Shown: positions 7,713-15,674 of the stretch, one piece after another
How the letters are laid out: every line of letters starts with the position of its first letter
Position numbering within the stretch: position 1 is the first letter of the stretch
Notes under the pieces: generated by a model
Told to the model about the DNA's origin: nothing
Databases searched by the model: none
What the model saw: the letters and a program-made list of their open reading frames with translations, nothing else
Origin: VXRD01 sp965242535
GTDB taxonomy: Bacteria; Latescibacterota; UBA2968
DNA: 64,000 nt
Assembly (NCBI GenBank): GCA_965242535.1
Contig: OZ251458.1
Span: forward strand, 2,480,001 to 2,544,000
Direction of reading: 5' to 3'
Position numbers and translations under genes: made by a program

Positions 7713-8753
7713 TCAAAACGAGGTTCTCCTGTCGATAAACCCGGCTTTTCTGTACGCTTCTTCCAATAAGCGCCCCACATTGTCAAAGAGAAACGTTTTG
7801 CGGGCGTATTCTTTTGCCTCGTCGGAAAGATCGCTTTCATAGGTGCGGGTAATAGCGGCGCGCATGTCGGATTCCGAGTGGGGATCGAGGTAATTGACGT
7901 ATTGTTTGAAGATTTCTCGGGTCGTCCCGCCAGTGGTGATGGCGACTTTTGTGCCGGCGAGCAAGGCTTCCATTGCAACCAAACAGGGATACTCGAAGAA
8001 ACTGGGCACGACGAGGGTATTGGCAGCGGCAAATGCAGACGCCAACAGGTCATCTTCCGGCTTGAGAAAGTCGATGAAGAGGGTGCTCGGAGAGGCTTCC
8101 TTCTTGCACTGGTTAAAATAATCTTCCGAGCCGACACTTGGGCTACCCACAAAGACGAGAGGGACATCGGAAAAATTTTTGAGCGCGCGAATGAGGCCGA
8201 GTTGGTTTTTCTGCCGGGGATCGAAACGGCCGACGCACAGGAGAAAATCGTCCATGCCATAGCGTTGTTTGAACGGTTTGGGATCCGCCCCTACAAAACG
8301 GTCACTAACCCCATCGGGGACGATGGCCGTTTTTTCTTTGGGCACGCTGTAAAGATCAAAGAGCAGTTGGCGTTCGGCCTCGCTTTTGGGCAAAATGAAG
8401 TCGGCTGTTTCGAGCATCAGGCGCACGAGAGCAGGCGGGGGTTTGAGCATGGAAAGATGGCTGAGGTATTTGTAGGCGAGCCGCTGTGAACGCGAAAGGT
8501 CTGGCAACCAGTAAATTGGCGTGACGGCGAGCTTTGTGCCGGTCGCTTTGACCGTGAGAAACCAGTAGTAGTTGCAGTATTCGAGACCAAAGTGATGGAT
8601 GAGGTCAAAGTCTTCAATGCGATGTGTCCAAGGGTCAAAGCGGTGAACATCATACCCCGCGCGTTTTAGGTAATCGTAGGTGTGATTCAACAAAGTGATG
8701 CCACCGTACCGATCCGTTAAAAAGGTGGGATATGCAAAAATGCCTATTTTCAT
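7713..8753 (-). CDS. Glycosyltransferase family 4 (GT-B fold)
   Basis: The 346-aa protein starts MKIGIFAYPTFLTDRYGGI. The C-terminal half has the GT4 hallmarks: FLLCVGRFDPRQKNQ, a strand with PLVFVGSP, and the E-x7-E donor site as FFEYPCLVAMEALLAG, followed by TGGTTREI. It is a soluble or peripheral enzyme using a nucleotide sugar. Its stop is immediately followed by the ATG of the chimeric remnant, so the two were once an operon. The sugar and acceptor cannot be read from sequence. Confidence 0.85.
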   Translation of the reverse strand: MKIGIFAYPTFLTDRYGGITLLNHTYDYLKRAGYDVHRFDPWTHRIEDFDLIHHFGLEYCNYYWFLTVKATGTKLAVTPIYWLPDLSRSQRLAYKYLSHLSMLKPPPALVRLMLETADFILPKSEAERQLLFDLYSVPKEKTAIVPDGVSDRFVGADPKPFKQRYGMDDFLLCVGRFDPRQKNQLGLIRALKNFSDVPLVFVGSPSVGSEDYFNQCKKEASPSTLFIDFLKPEDDLLASAFAAANTLVVPSFFEYPCLVAMEALLAGTKVAITTGGTTREIFKQYVNYLDPHSESDMRAAITRTYESDLSDEAKEYARKTFLFDNVGRLLEEAYRKAGFIDRRTSF

Positions 8754-8871
8754 TTTTCATTCCTTTTGTTTGATGACTTTCAGACGAAAACGATGTCTCG
8801 AGCCGGAAGGATAAGCGAACGGAATGATAGTGGAAAAAGGGGCAAATGTCAAGGCGTGGGGTTGCTAAAAA

Positions 8872-8952
8872 TCATTCGGTCAGCAATTTTGCGATGTCGT
8901 TTAAGTCCCAAAGGTAGAGGCGTGGATCGCGGCGATTTTTGAGCGCGTTGGC
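8872..8952 (-). pseudogene. Short C-terminal gene fragment, family unknown
   Basis: A minus-strand frame of 26 residues (YANALKNRRDPRLYLWDLND and then IAKLLTE) ends at a TGA at 8872 and is preceded by an in-frame TAG. The composition looks coding and the fragment lies where the glycan cluster ends, downstream of the MerR-gene terminator. It may be the tail of a lost gene, but the evidence is thin. Confidence 0.3.
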
Positions 8953-8971
8953 ATACTACACGACAAAAAAT

Positions 8972-9008
8972 AAAAAAATACCGGGATGCGACATCCATCC
9001 CGGTATTT
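8972..9008 (-). terminator. Intrinsic terminator of the MerR-family gene
   Basis: A perfect 13-bp stem (AAATACCGGGATG at 8976-8988, CATCCCGGTATTT at 8996-9008) has a 7-base loop. On the minus strand it is followed by a run of T interrupted by one A. It starts 25 bases after the stop of the regulator at 9033. Confidence 0.9.
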
Positions 9009-9032
9009 GTCTATCGGCCGAAAACGCGCAGC

Positions 9033-9845
9033 TCATGTTTTTGCGACGGGAAATAGGAGTTCCGTCACGTAATCCTTCGGGTTGCCATCGGGTTTCATTT
9101 GCAAATACACTTCCCGGCTCGGCCCGGTGATCCGATAGCCATTGGCCTCAATCCATCGCAAGGTCGCTTCGTACGCGCGGGGGATGAGATCGAAACTTCC
9201 GCGATGCACCAAGCACGCCATTTGATCGCCCGGCAACGTGCGGATTTTGACGCGGTCATTTTCGGGCACGGGCTTCTCAATCGGCACGGTCGCCTCGGCT
9301 TCGAGATCGTCCCCGTCCCTGTGCCACACCGTCATGCCCGTCCCTGCGAACTGCCCCTCGCGTTCCACGACGTAGTTGACAACCTCATTGTACAGGCGAT
9401 CCATCACCGGGCCAATGGTTTCATAGTCCGGAATGGCCTCGCGCTTGGAAGCGACCAAAACGGGTTCAACGGACTTGATGACGACTTCGTAATGCGGCAT
9501 ACTATCCTCCATTTCGATGAGGTTCAGGCGGGCTTCCACGCGGCCGATGCGCTCCCGGATGTCCGTGGCCAAGTCTTCGAGCTCGATCTGTTTCAGCAGG
9601 AGCATTCCGCGCAGTTGATCCGCCGAAAGCGTTTCCTCCAGCAACAGGGCAACTTGGTTCAGCGACAAGCCCAGGTCCTTGAGGGCCAAAAGGCGATTGA
9701 GTCGCGGGAGTTGCACAAATGCGTAGAAGCGGTAGCCGGTATGCGGATCGACGCGGTCCGGTTTGAACAAACCGATGTCGTCGTAGTAGCGCAACGTCTT
9801 CACCGGCACGCCGACAAGTCTGGAAAATTCTCCGATTTTGAGCAT
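9033..9845 (-). CDS. MerR-family transcription regulator with GyrI-like effector domain (BmrR type)
   Basis: The 270-aa protein has an N-terminal winged helix (MLKIGEFSRLVGVPVKTLRY, then DPHTGYRFY), a long dimerisation helix around residues 75-120, and a C-terminal GyrI/SOUL-like ligand domain from about residue 125 to the end. This layout matches BmrR-like activators that sense hydrophobic drugs and bend promoters with over-long spacers. The start is the conserved MLKIGEFS. It lies divergent to an MFS transporter and has its own MerR-type promoter. Transporter control by this protein is likely but not shown. Confidence 0.9.
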   Translation of the reverse strand: MLKIGEFSRLVGVPVKTLRYYDDIGLFKPDRVDPHTGYRFYAFVQLPRLNRLLALKDLGLSLNQVALLLEETLSADQLRGMLLLKQIELEDLATDIRERIGRVEARLNLIEMEDSMPHYEVVIKSVEPVLVASKREAIPDYETIGPVMDRLYNEVVNYVVEREGQFAGTGMTVWHRDGDDLEAEATVPIEKPVPENDRVKIRTLPGDQMACLVHRGSFDLIPRAYEATLRWIEANGYRITGPSREVYLQMKPDGNPKDYVTELLFPVAKT

Positions 9846-9888
9846 GGAACGCTCCAGCGAATAAGGTGTTTGAAGACCTTCAAAGGAC

Positions 9889-9919
9889 AATATACACGTT
9901 CCAGTAACTGGAGAGTCAA
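9889..9919 (-). promoter_or_regulatory. MerR-type promoter/operator with 19-bp spacer
   Basis: On the minus strand TTGACT (9914-9919) and TATATT (9889-9894) are separated by exactly 19 bases. The spacer is centred on the dyad CCAGT-T-ACTGG. A 19-bp spacer with a central dyad is the signature of promoters activated by MerR-family proteins through DNA distortion. The start of the MerR-family gene lies 44 bases downstream of the -10, so the promoter most likely drives the regulator itself. Confidence 0.85.
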
Positions 9920-10021
9920 GGGGAAAAAGAAAAAATTTTAAGAGGAATCCTTCCCACTCGGCCCCCAAGTCGTCCGTCCCCATCCTATTCCCAAAATCAC
10001 CACGCGCTTCGATTCGACACC

Positions 10022-11200
10022 ATGCGCTCCGAACTCCTCAACCGCAGGTTCATCGCCCTGCTCATCATCTCCTTTTTGAGCAGCTTTGTCTCTGCCCCGG
10101 TCGGCACCCTGTTGCCCATCTACGTGGAAGCCGAGTTGCGCGGCACGCCGCTCTTTTCCGCGGGGTTGCGTTCGGCATTTCTCATTTTGGGCGGCGTCTT
10201 TGCCGTGCCTGCGGGGCGTCTCTCCGACGGTTGGGGCGTCAAACCCGTTTACGTGCTCGGCACTTTGGGGCCCGTGCTCGCCGGGGCGATCTTCTTCAGC
10301 GGGGATCCCCTCTTGCTGATGGCCCTGTGTACGGGCATTGGCATCTCGTTTGGATTCAACAGCGCGGGCGGGCAAAGCTACTTGATCAGCGCGGCCCCTG
10401 CGTCTGTGATCGGCATGGCATCGGCCGGGTATTTTTTGGGCAACACCCTCGGCTCTGCTTCGGGCAATTTGCTCGCTGGCCCCATCGCCGACGCGTTTGG
10501 GTTTCGATCCCTCGGCCTTTGCGTCGCGGTCGCAGGCGTGGGCCTCGTCCTGATGAGCATGGCGATCCTCCCCGCGATTCCCTCGCCGCAAGTGGTCGAC
10601 CGCAGGCGCGACTTGTCCGCGTTGATGCACCTGTTTCGCAGGCTCGACCTATGCCTCTTGTTGGGCATTCGCTGCTTGCCGACCAGTTATTGGGGGGCCG
10701 TCACCCTGCTCTTGCCCCTGCTCATCTTCCGCATCGCGGGCACCAGTGCCGCCGCCACGAATTACACCGCGATCAGCCTGACCATCGCCGCGTGCTTTCA
10801 AGTGATCACCGGGCGGCTTTGCGACCGCATAGGCCGCTGGCGTCCCATCCTCGTCTCTGCATTCCTCGTCACCATCAGCGCGCTCGGCCTCGCCCTGACC
10901 GCGCACACCCTCGTCGGCATTTACGTCTTTGGCATTCTCGCGACCGCCTCGGCCTGGTCGCTTTCGACCACGATGCCGGGCCTCATCCAACTCATCGCAC
11001 GCGAAAACGAAAAAGGCCGCGTCGTCGGCGCGGCTCACTTGGCTTGGAGTATGGGCATGTTGTCCGGCAGCTTGGGCGGCGGAAAACTCATCGACTGGGG
11101 CATCGCCTGGCCCTTTGGCATCTCCGTCCTATTCTGCCTCGGCGCACTCGCCTGCGGCATCGGCCTCTATCGCTTGCATGGCCGATCCGAAACGGAATGA
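10022..11200 (+). CDS. Major facilitator superfamily transporter
   Basis: The 392-aa protein has about twelve hydrophobic segments in two groups of six. Loop 2-3 has a motif-A form (GRLSDGWGVKP) and the second half repeats it as GRLCDRIGRWRP. It would be an inner-membrane secondary transporter, and the divergent BmrR-like regulator suggests a multidrug efflux role. There is no clear ribosome binding site before the ATG at 10022. The substrate is not determined. Confidence 0.85.
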   Translation: MRSELLNRRFIALLIISFLSSFVSAPVGTLLPIYVEAELRGTPLFSAGLRSAFLILGGVFAVPAGRLSDGWGVKPVYVLGTLGPVLAGAIFFSGDPLLLMALCTGIGISFGFNSAGGQSYLISAAPASVIGMASAGYFLGNTLGSASGNLLAGPIADAFGFRSLGLCVAVAGVGLVLMSMAILPAIPSPQVVDRRRDLSALMHLFRRLDLCLLLGIRCLPTSYWGAVTLLLPLLIFRIAGTSAAATNYTAISLTIAACFQVITGRLCDRIGRWRPILVSAFLVTISALGLALTAHTLVGIYVFGILATASAWSLSTTMPGLIQLIARENEKGRVVGAAHLAWSMGMLSGSLGGGKLIDWGIAWPFGISVLFCLGALACGIGLYRLHGRSETE

Positions 11201-11207
11201 CCCCCTG

Positions 11208-11241
11208 CCCAGATCTTTGGACGGGCACGGGGCATCGTCCC
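11208..11241. repeat. Degenerate copy of the GGACAGGC palindrome
   Basis: The segment TTTGGACGGGCACGGGGCAT followed by CGTCCCTACC matches the left and right parts of the dispersed GGGACAGGC-N6-GCCTGTCC repeat with several changes. It lies in the 136-base gap between the convergent MFS and Gfo/Idh genes. No other feature was seen in that gap. Confidence 0.5.
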
Positions 11242-11336
11242 TACCCCCGCTTGCCCTTGAACACTGCACTTCACTCGTGATTTTCGTGGCCCATCGCATC
11301 TCGCGTTCGCTTTTAGGGGAGAACTGTGAAACGCCA

Positions 11337-12527
11337 TTAACTCCTCGGATACAACACATCCACCATCGTCTCCACATCGTCCCACGCGCAGTTGAATCGC
11401 TCCTCGAACCCGCGATGGATCTCGCGCTCGACTTCCGTCTCCTCCGGCAACGGAAACGCAATGGTCTCGCGGTTGGCCGCGATGGACGCATTCACCGCGA
11501 GATTCATCTCTTGATCCAAGCGCCCGAGTTCCGCGCCGTAATCCGGCTCGCGGTTTTCGCGCACCGCATCGGCGATGCTCCGCAACTCATCGGCTATCGC
11601 CACTCGGCTCTCGCTCAAGGCGTAATGGGCAAAGGGATTCTCCCAAGCGATCGCGCCGGTGGGCAACTCGTAGCGAATCTCGCGCAGCACCTCTGTCCCG
11701 TTCACCGCCTCCGTCACGCGCACCGGCTCATGCGCCACGGCCCGCGCGCCGGTTTCCAAATCCCCTTTGGGTACGACATACACCTCGCCATCCACAATGC
11801 TGCCCGCGGTCCCGTCGATCTCGTCCATCCCGGCTTGCTTGCGCCCGAGTGACCGCGCGTGAATCACATTGGAATACACCATCAGCGCGGCCACATCGTT
11901 GTCAAATTCCAAAAAACTCAAACTCCACCTTTCGCTCTCGTGATGCCGTTTCATCAAATCGGTATGCGGAATCACGGGCGTCGCGTGGCTCAAGCCGATC
12001 ACCCGTTTGGGATGGCCGCCCGCCAACACGCGCAACAAACTCATCCCGTGGTACCCGCCCTCGTGGCAAATGCGGTAAATGCGGCTGATCTCGCCGATGA
12101 CATTCGACGCGAGCACCTGCTTTTTCAACCGCTCTATCGGCGCGCGGTAATAATTCTCGGCGATCTCCAAATAAACGCCCGCCTGTCGCGCGGTGCGAAT
12201 CATCAAATCCGCCGCGGGGCGGGTCATGGCAATGGGGGTCTCCACGATTTGATGCACGCCCGCCCGCGACAAAAAGCAGGAAAGCGCGTGATGCGCGCCG
12301 CTGGGCACCACCACGTCGGCGATGTCGAGATCTTCCCCATCGACCAACTCGCGCACGCTCGTATAAGCCCGCACCCCATGCTCGGCGGCCAACCTTCGCG
12401 TCGCGGCTTCATCCATGTCGCAAATCGCGACCAAGTCAAACACGTCTTCCATCGCCGCGATCACGGGCAAATGCGCCCCCGCGCCTCGGCGTCCGGCGCC
12501 CACGAGTGCAATTTTGAGACGGTCCAT
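11337..12527 (-). CDS. Gfo/Idh/MocA-family oxidoreductase
   Basis: The 396-aa protein has an N-terminal Rossmann fold (IALVGAGRRGAGAHLPVIAA) and the usual alpha/beta substrate domain. The ATG at 12527 is preceded by GGAGGG. The family motif EKP, which carries a catalytic lysine, reads VETPIAM here, so the lysine is replaced by threonine. The family oxidises or epimerises sugars and sugar derivatives using NAD(P). The missing lysine makes standard dehydrogenase chemistry uncertain. It stands alone, divergent from the VOC gene. Confidence 0.8.
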   Translation of the reverse strand: MDRLKIALVGAGRRGAGAHLPVIAAMEDVFDLVAICDMDEAATRRLAAEHGVRAYTSVRELVDGEDLDIADVVVPSGAHHALSCFLSRAGVHQIVETPIAMTRPAADLMIRTARQAGVYLEIAENYYRAPIERLKKQVLASNVIGEISRIYRICHEGGYHGMSLLRVLAGGHPKRVIGLSHATPVIPHTDLMKRHHESERWSLSFLEFDNDVAALMVYSNVIHARSLGRKQAGMDEIDGTAGSIVDGEVYVVPKGDLETGARAVAHEPVRVTEAVNGTEVLREIRYELPTGAIAWENPFAHYALSESRVAIADELRSIADAVRENREPDYGAELGRLDQEMNLAVNASIAANRETIAFPLPEETEVEREIHRGFEERFNCAWDDVETMVDVLYPRS

Positions 12528-12624
12528 AATCCCTCCGAATGAAAACAATCTGCTTGCGAAATTATCATAGCGGCCTATCTTTGCAAAAATTCGCGCCGCG
12601 ATCAACCCAAAACAGGAGCAGGCC

Positions 12625-13041
12625 ATGTCGCAAAACAAAACCATCGGCGGCGGCGGCTTTCACCACGTCGCCATTCGCGCCCACGACTTTGACGCATCCG
12701 TCTCGTTTTACACCGAAGCCCTCGGGTTTCGCAAAAAAATCACCTGGGGCGAGGGCAGAAGGCGCGCGATCATGCTCGATACGGGCGATGGGAACTACCT
12801 CGAGATTTTCGCCAATGGCACGGACGAGCCCAAACCCGAGGGATCGATCATCCACTTTGCCCTGCGTACCCGCGATTGCGACGCGGCCATCGAACGCGCC
12901 CGCGCCGCAGGGGCCCAAGTCACCGTCGAACCCAAAGACGTCAACATCCCCAGCGAACCCCATGAAACCCCGGTGCGGATCGCCTTTTGCAAAGGGCCGG
13001 ATGGGGAGGTCATCGAGTTTTTTCAAAACGAACGGACATAA
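12625..13041 (+). CDS. VOC-family (glyoxalase/dioxygenase-fold) protein
   Basis: The 138-aa protein has the paired beta-alpha-beta-beta-beta modules of the vicinal oxygen chelate fold: FHHVAIRAHDFDASVSFYTE near the N-terminus and IHFALRTRDCDAAIERARA in the second module, ending DGEVIEFFQ. Conserved His14 and Glu133-type positions could bind a divalent metal. Members include glyoxalase I and antibiotic-resistance proteins, and the reaction here is unknown. The ATG follows AGGAG at 8 bases. Its stop codon TAA is also the left target duplication of a MITE-2 copy. Confidence 0.85.
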   Translation: MSQNKTIGGGGFHHVAIRAHDFDASVSFYTEALGFRKKITWGEGRRRAIMLDTGDGNYLEIFANGTDEPKPEGSIIHFALRTRDCDAAIERARAAGAQVTVEPKDVNIPSEPHETPVRIAFCKGPDGEVIEFFQNERT

Positions 13042-13204
13042 GAAGCCATCTAAAAACTCGGACCGCCATTGAGATCGTCGCAAAAGCATTCGCTTTTCGC
13101 AGGTCAAAACCATACATAGCGCGAAAATAGGACGCCTTGATTCCCCCCTTCCTCGCAGGAAGGGGGGCCAGGGGGGTAGGTCCCAATAATTTTTAGATGG
13201 CTTC
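13042..13204. mobile_element. MITE-2 copy A (163 bp, TAA target duplication)
   Basis: The ends are GAAGCCATCTAAAAA and its inverted partner TTTTTAGATGGCTTC. TAA flanks both sides (13039-13041 and 13205-13207). The centre has an 11-bp stem, CCCCCCTTCCT/AGGAAGGGGGG (13143-13167), and a second hairpin GCAAAAGC/GCTTTTCGC near 13080. There is no coding capacity. Other copies lie at 14232 and 27224. A TNA duplication suggests mobilisation by an IS5-group (IS1031-like) transposase. It overlaps the end of a ROK kinase remnant. Confidence 0.9.
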
Positions 13205-13335
13205 TAAGAGCCTAGAGGCCCTATCCTCCTGGTCGTCCGAAAATCAACGATTGGCTCAAAGCCATATCTGCCCGCGCCCAAAATCCCCGCGTCATCGCCG
13301 AGTTCAGCGGGGGGCGATTTCCCCCGAATCCACAC
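13204..13335 (-). pseudogene. C-terminal remnant of a ROK-family sugar kinase
   Basis: A 43-codon minus-strand frame contains ELGDDAGILGAG, which closely matches the C-terminal ELG-D-AGI-GA signature of ROK kinases. An in-frame TAG lies just upstream and no ATP or substrate domain is present, so only the tail survives. Its stop codon TAG (13204-13206) overlaps the border of MITE-2 copy A. It lies downstream of KDPG aldolase, so a sugar kinase may once have ended this catabolic operon. Confidence 0.65.
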
Positions 13336-13347
13336 CTATCGCCAAAC

Positions 13348-13989
13348 TCATAGTTCTGCCCGCGCCCGCGCGACGGCATCGACAAACGATTGTGCCGTCG
13401 CGGTCAGCGATGCCCAATTTTTTTCTGCCACGGCCGTCCTATCCACCATCGCGCTGCCCGCGCCCACGGCCACGGCGCCATTTTTGATAAATTCGGGCGT
13501 CGTTTTGGCATCCACCCCACCTGTAGGCATGAGTTTTACTTGGGGCAACGGGCCTAGAATATCCTTGAAATACGACGGCCCTCCCACGCCTGCGGGAAAG
13601 ACTTTGACCACATCTGCCCCGGCCTGCCATGCGGTCAGAATTTCCGTGGGCGTGAACCCGGCGGGCATCACGGCCTTGCCGTACCGCTTGCTCATCTCGA
13701 TCACCGCCGGATTGAGAATGGGGCTGACCACGTATTCTGCGCCGGCCAAAATCGCCGCTCGCGCCGTTTCCGGATCGAGCACGGACCCCACCCCGATAAT
13801 CGCGTCTTCCATCTTCCCCGATGCTTCTTCGATCACCTTCAGCGCGCCGGGCACGGTCATGGTCACTTCTATCGCCACCACCCCGCCTTCGCGCAGGGCT
13901 TTGGACACATCCATCAACTGAGACGGATTGTCGGCGCGCAACACGGCGACCACGCCGCATTCGATAATGCGATCTACAATGCTTGCCAT
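13348..13989 (-). CDS. eda: 2-dehydro-3-deoxyphosphogluconate (KDPG/KHG) aldolase
   Basis: The 213-aa protein matches class I KDPG aldolases in length and motifs: GVVAVLRADN, the acid in AIEVTMTVP, MPAGFTPTEI, and the Schiff-base lysine in ADVVKVFPAG, with MPTGGVD near the phosphate site. It splits KDPG into pyruvate and glyceraldehyde 3-phosphate in the cytoplasm. The ATG at 13989 follows GGGAGG. With the KDG kinase at 14594 it completes the last two steps of ketodeoxygluconate breakdown. Two small membrane protein genes and a MITE-2 copy lie between them. Confidence 0.92.
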   Translation of the reverse strand: MASIVDRIIECGVVAVLRADNPSQLMDVSKALREGGVVAIEVTMTVPGALKVIEEASGKMEDAIIGVGSVLDPETARAAILAGAEYVVSPILNPAVIEMSKRYGKAVMPAGFTPTEILTAWQAGADVVKVFPAGVGGPSYFKDILGPLPQVKLMPTGGVDAKTTPEFIKNGAVAVGAGSAMVDRTAVAEKNWASLTATAQSFVDAVARARAEL

Positions 13990-14062
13990 CGTTCCTCCCT
14001 CAAAAAGCAAACCCCTCACCGAAACGGAGAGAGGCGTTGGTTATCGGGCCAAAATCTGTTCA

Positions 14063-14185
14063 TCATGAGCGGGTTGACTCGTCGGGCTTGTCGTCCTCTT
14101 TTTCCCCATTTCTGATCGCCTGTATAGCGACAATAACCAGGCCCGTCAGAAAGATCAAAAAACCTGCAATAGGCCACCATTCCAT
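14063..14185 (-). CDS. Small single-pass membrane protein, 40 aa
   Basis: The frame encodes MEWWPIAGFLIFLTGLVIVA and then a charged tail ending KPDESTRS. One transmembrane helix (residues 5-22) precedes a hydrophilic C-terminus. GGAGG lies 7 bases upstream of the ATG. It lies between KDPG aldolase and MITE-2 copy B, in the same direction as both kinase and aldolase. The function is unknown. Short membrane proteins of this type can be transporter subunits or regulators, but nothing here decides it. Confidence 0.6.
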   Translation of the reverse strand: MEWWPIAGFLIFLTGLVIVAIQAIRNGEKEDDKPDESTRS

Positions 14186-14231
14186 CACAAATCCTCCAGT
14201 TTGTTGATCCTGCGGTACGCCGCTTTGTTGA

Positions 14232-14383
14232 GAAGCCATCTAAAAACTCGGACCGCCATTGAGAGAGTCGCAAAAACATTCGCTTTTCGCAGATTAAAAC
14301 CCAAGAATAAGGGCCTTTATTCCCCCTTTCCTGATAGGAAAGGGGGCTAGGGGGTTAGGTCCCAATAATTTTTAGACAGCTTC
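14232..14383. mobile_element. MITE-2 copy B (152 bp, TGA target duplication)
   Basis: The ends GAAGCCATCTAAAAA and TTTTTAGACAGCTTC match copy A, and TGA flanks both sides (14229-14231 and 14384-14386). The central stem reads CCCCCTTTCCT/AGGAAAGGGGG, with paired changes relative to copies A and C. The element interrupts the minus-strand operon and has replaced the end of the membrane protein gene at 14355-14567. Confidence 0.9.
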
Positions 14384-14567
14384 TGAGAAAAAAAATGATA
14401 CCTGTGATCACGACAATCCCAAAGATACAAATATATCGAAGGAATGCCGCGGTCTCATTGTAGTTTTGCACCAACCAGGCAACGAGGGAAATATCCGTGG
14501 CGATGAATATGCCAAACGCGATTTTTAACCATCCGATTTCTTCTTTCAATTTATCGAGTTTCGCCAT
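14355..14567 (-). CDS. Small two-helix membrane protein, C-terminus altered by MITE-2 insertion
   Basis: The 70-aa protein starts MAKLDKLKEEIGWLKIAFGI and has two transmembrane helices (about residues 12-32 and 43-62). The last eight codons (CLKIIGT and preceding) are read from the inverted repeat of MITE-2 copy B. Proteins of this shape usually continue with a short charged C-terminal tail after the second helix, so the insertion has probably cut that tail off. It lies 26 bases after the KDG kinase gene in the same direction. The function is unknown. Confidence 0.6.
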   Translation of the reverse strand: MAKLDKLKEEIGWLKIAFGIFIATDISLVAWLVQNYNETAAFLRYICIFGIVVITGIIFFLRSCLKIIGT

Positions 14568-14593
14568 TTGTGAATCTCTGCGTTGCGTCCCGG

Positions 14594-15637
14594 TTAGCGT
14601 CTGATCCGCGCGCTTTCGCCTTTCATGGCGCGCTCGGCTTCTGCGCGCGTTGCCCAGTTCACATCGCCTGGGAACGTGTGGGCCAGTGCCGAATACGCCC
14701 CGGCAAAATCGACGATATCTCGAGCGGGTTTGCCCGCGAGCATCCCGGCGATAATGCCCGCTGAAAAATTATCGCCCCCGCCCACGCGATCCACGATTTC
14801 CAAATTTTCGTATATGCGCGACAAATAAAATTCGCGGCCATCGTAGAGCAAGGTGCGCCAGTCATTCAACAACCCGGTTTTGGCGACGCGCAAGGTCGTG
14901 CCCACATGCGTCACATTGGGATATTGCGCGATGGCATCCCGTGCGACCTGTTTGTAGCTTTCCGGATCCAGCGCGTCGTAATCCCCCGATGTGCCTTCGG
15001 CTTTGAGCCCCATCGTCTTTTCAAAATCCTCCTCATTGCCGATGAGCACTTTCACGTGCGGAATGCACTTTGCAATGGTCGCCCGCGCTTTTTCCGCGCG
15101 CCACAAGTTAGACCTGAAATTGAGATCAAAACTCGTGATCGCGCCCGCATCGCCCGCCGCTCGCAATGCCTCCACAGTGGTCTCGGCCGCGCCTTCGGAC
15201 AACGCGGGGGTAATGCCGCTGACGTGAAACCACCTGCTCCCTTCAAAAACGGAGGCCCAATCCACCATGCCGGGTTTGATATTCATAATCGCGGTATGGC
15301 CCCTGTCGTACGTCACGGCACTCGCGCGCGGGCCCACGCCCACTTCCATGTGATAAAACCCATTGCGCTCGAGGCCGATTCCATCGAAATCCGTCCACAA
15401 AATGCGGGACATATCCACCCCGTGCTCGCGCCCCTTATTGCGGATGATCCACCCCGTCCAATTATCGACCAAGCGCGAGACCCACGCGGCTTTCAATCCC
15501 AAATGCGCGCATCCGACCGCGACATTGTATTCGCCGCCCCCGATCTCGACATCGAGTTTGGTGGCATTTTCCAACCGGCGGTATTCGGGGGAAGACAATC
15601 GAATCATCGCCTCCCCAAAGGTCACGACATCGTACAT
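14594..15637 (-). CDS. kdgK: PfkB-family sugar kinase, 2-keto-3-deoxygluconate kinase
   Basis: The 347-aa protein has the PfkB N-terminal pattern (VVTFGEAMIRLS, then IGGGEYNVAVGCAHLG) and the C-terminal ATP/catalytic signature VDRVGGGDNFSAGIIAG, where the Asp is the general base. The residues around LDVEIGGGEYN and the FDLNFRSNLW strand fit KDG kinases. It phosphorylates 2-keto-3-deoxygluconate at the expense of ATP, feeding KDPG aldolase encoded downstream. The ATG at 15637 sits after GGAGGG, so the first in-frame ATG four codons upstream is less likely. Confidence 0.88.
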   Translation of the reverse strand: MYDVVTFGEAMIRLSSPEYRRLENATKLDVEIGGGEYNVAVGCAHLGLKAAWVSRLVDNWTGWIIRNKGREHGVDMSRILWTDFDGIGLERNGFYHMEVGVGPRASAVTYDRGHTAIMNIKPGMVDWASVFEGSRWFHVSGITPALSEGAAETTVEALRAAGDAGAITSFDLNFRSNLWRAEKARATIAKCIPHVKVLIGNEEDFEKTMGLKAEGTSGDYDALDPESYKQVARDAIAQYPNVTHVGTTLRVAKTGLLNDWRTLLYDGREFYLSRIYENLEIVDRVGGGDNFSAGIIAGMLAGKPARDIVDFAGAYSALAHTFPGDVNWATRAEAERAMKGESARIRR

Positions 15638-15674
15638 ACATCCCTCCAAAAATCAGTTATCAGTCCCTACGAAC

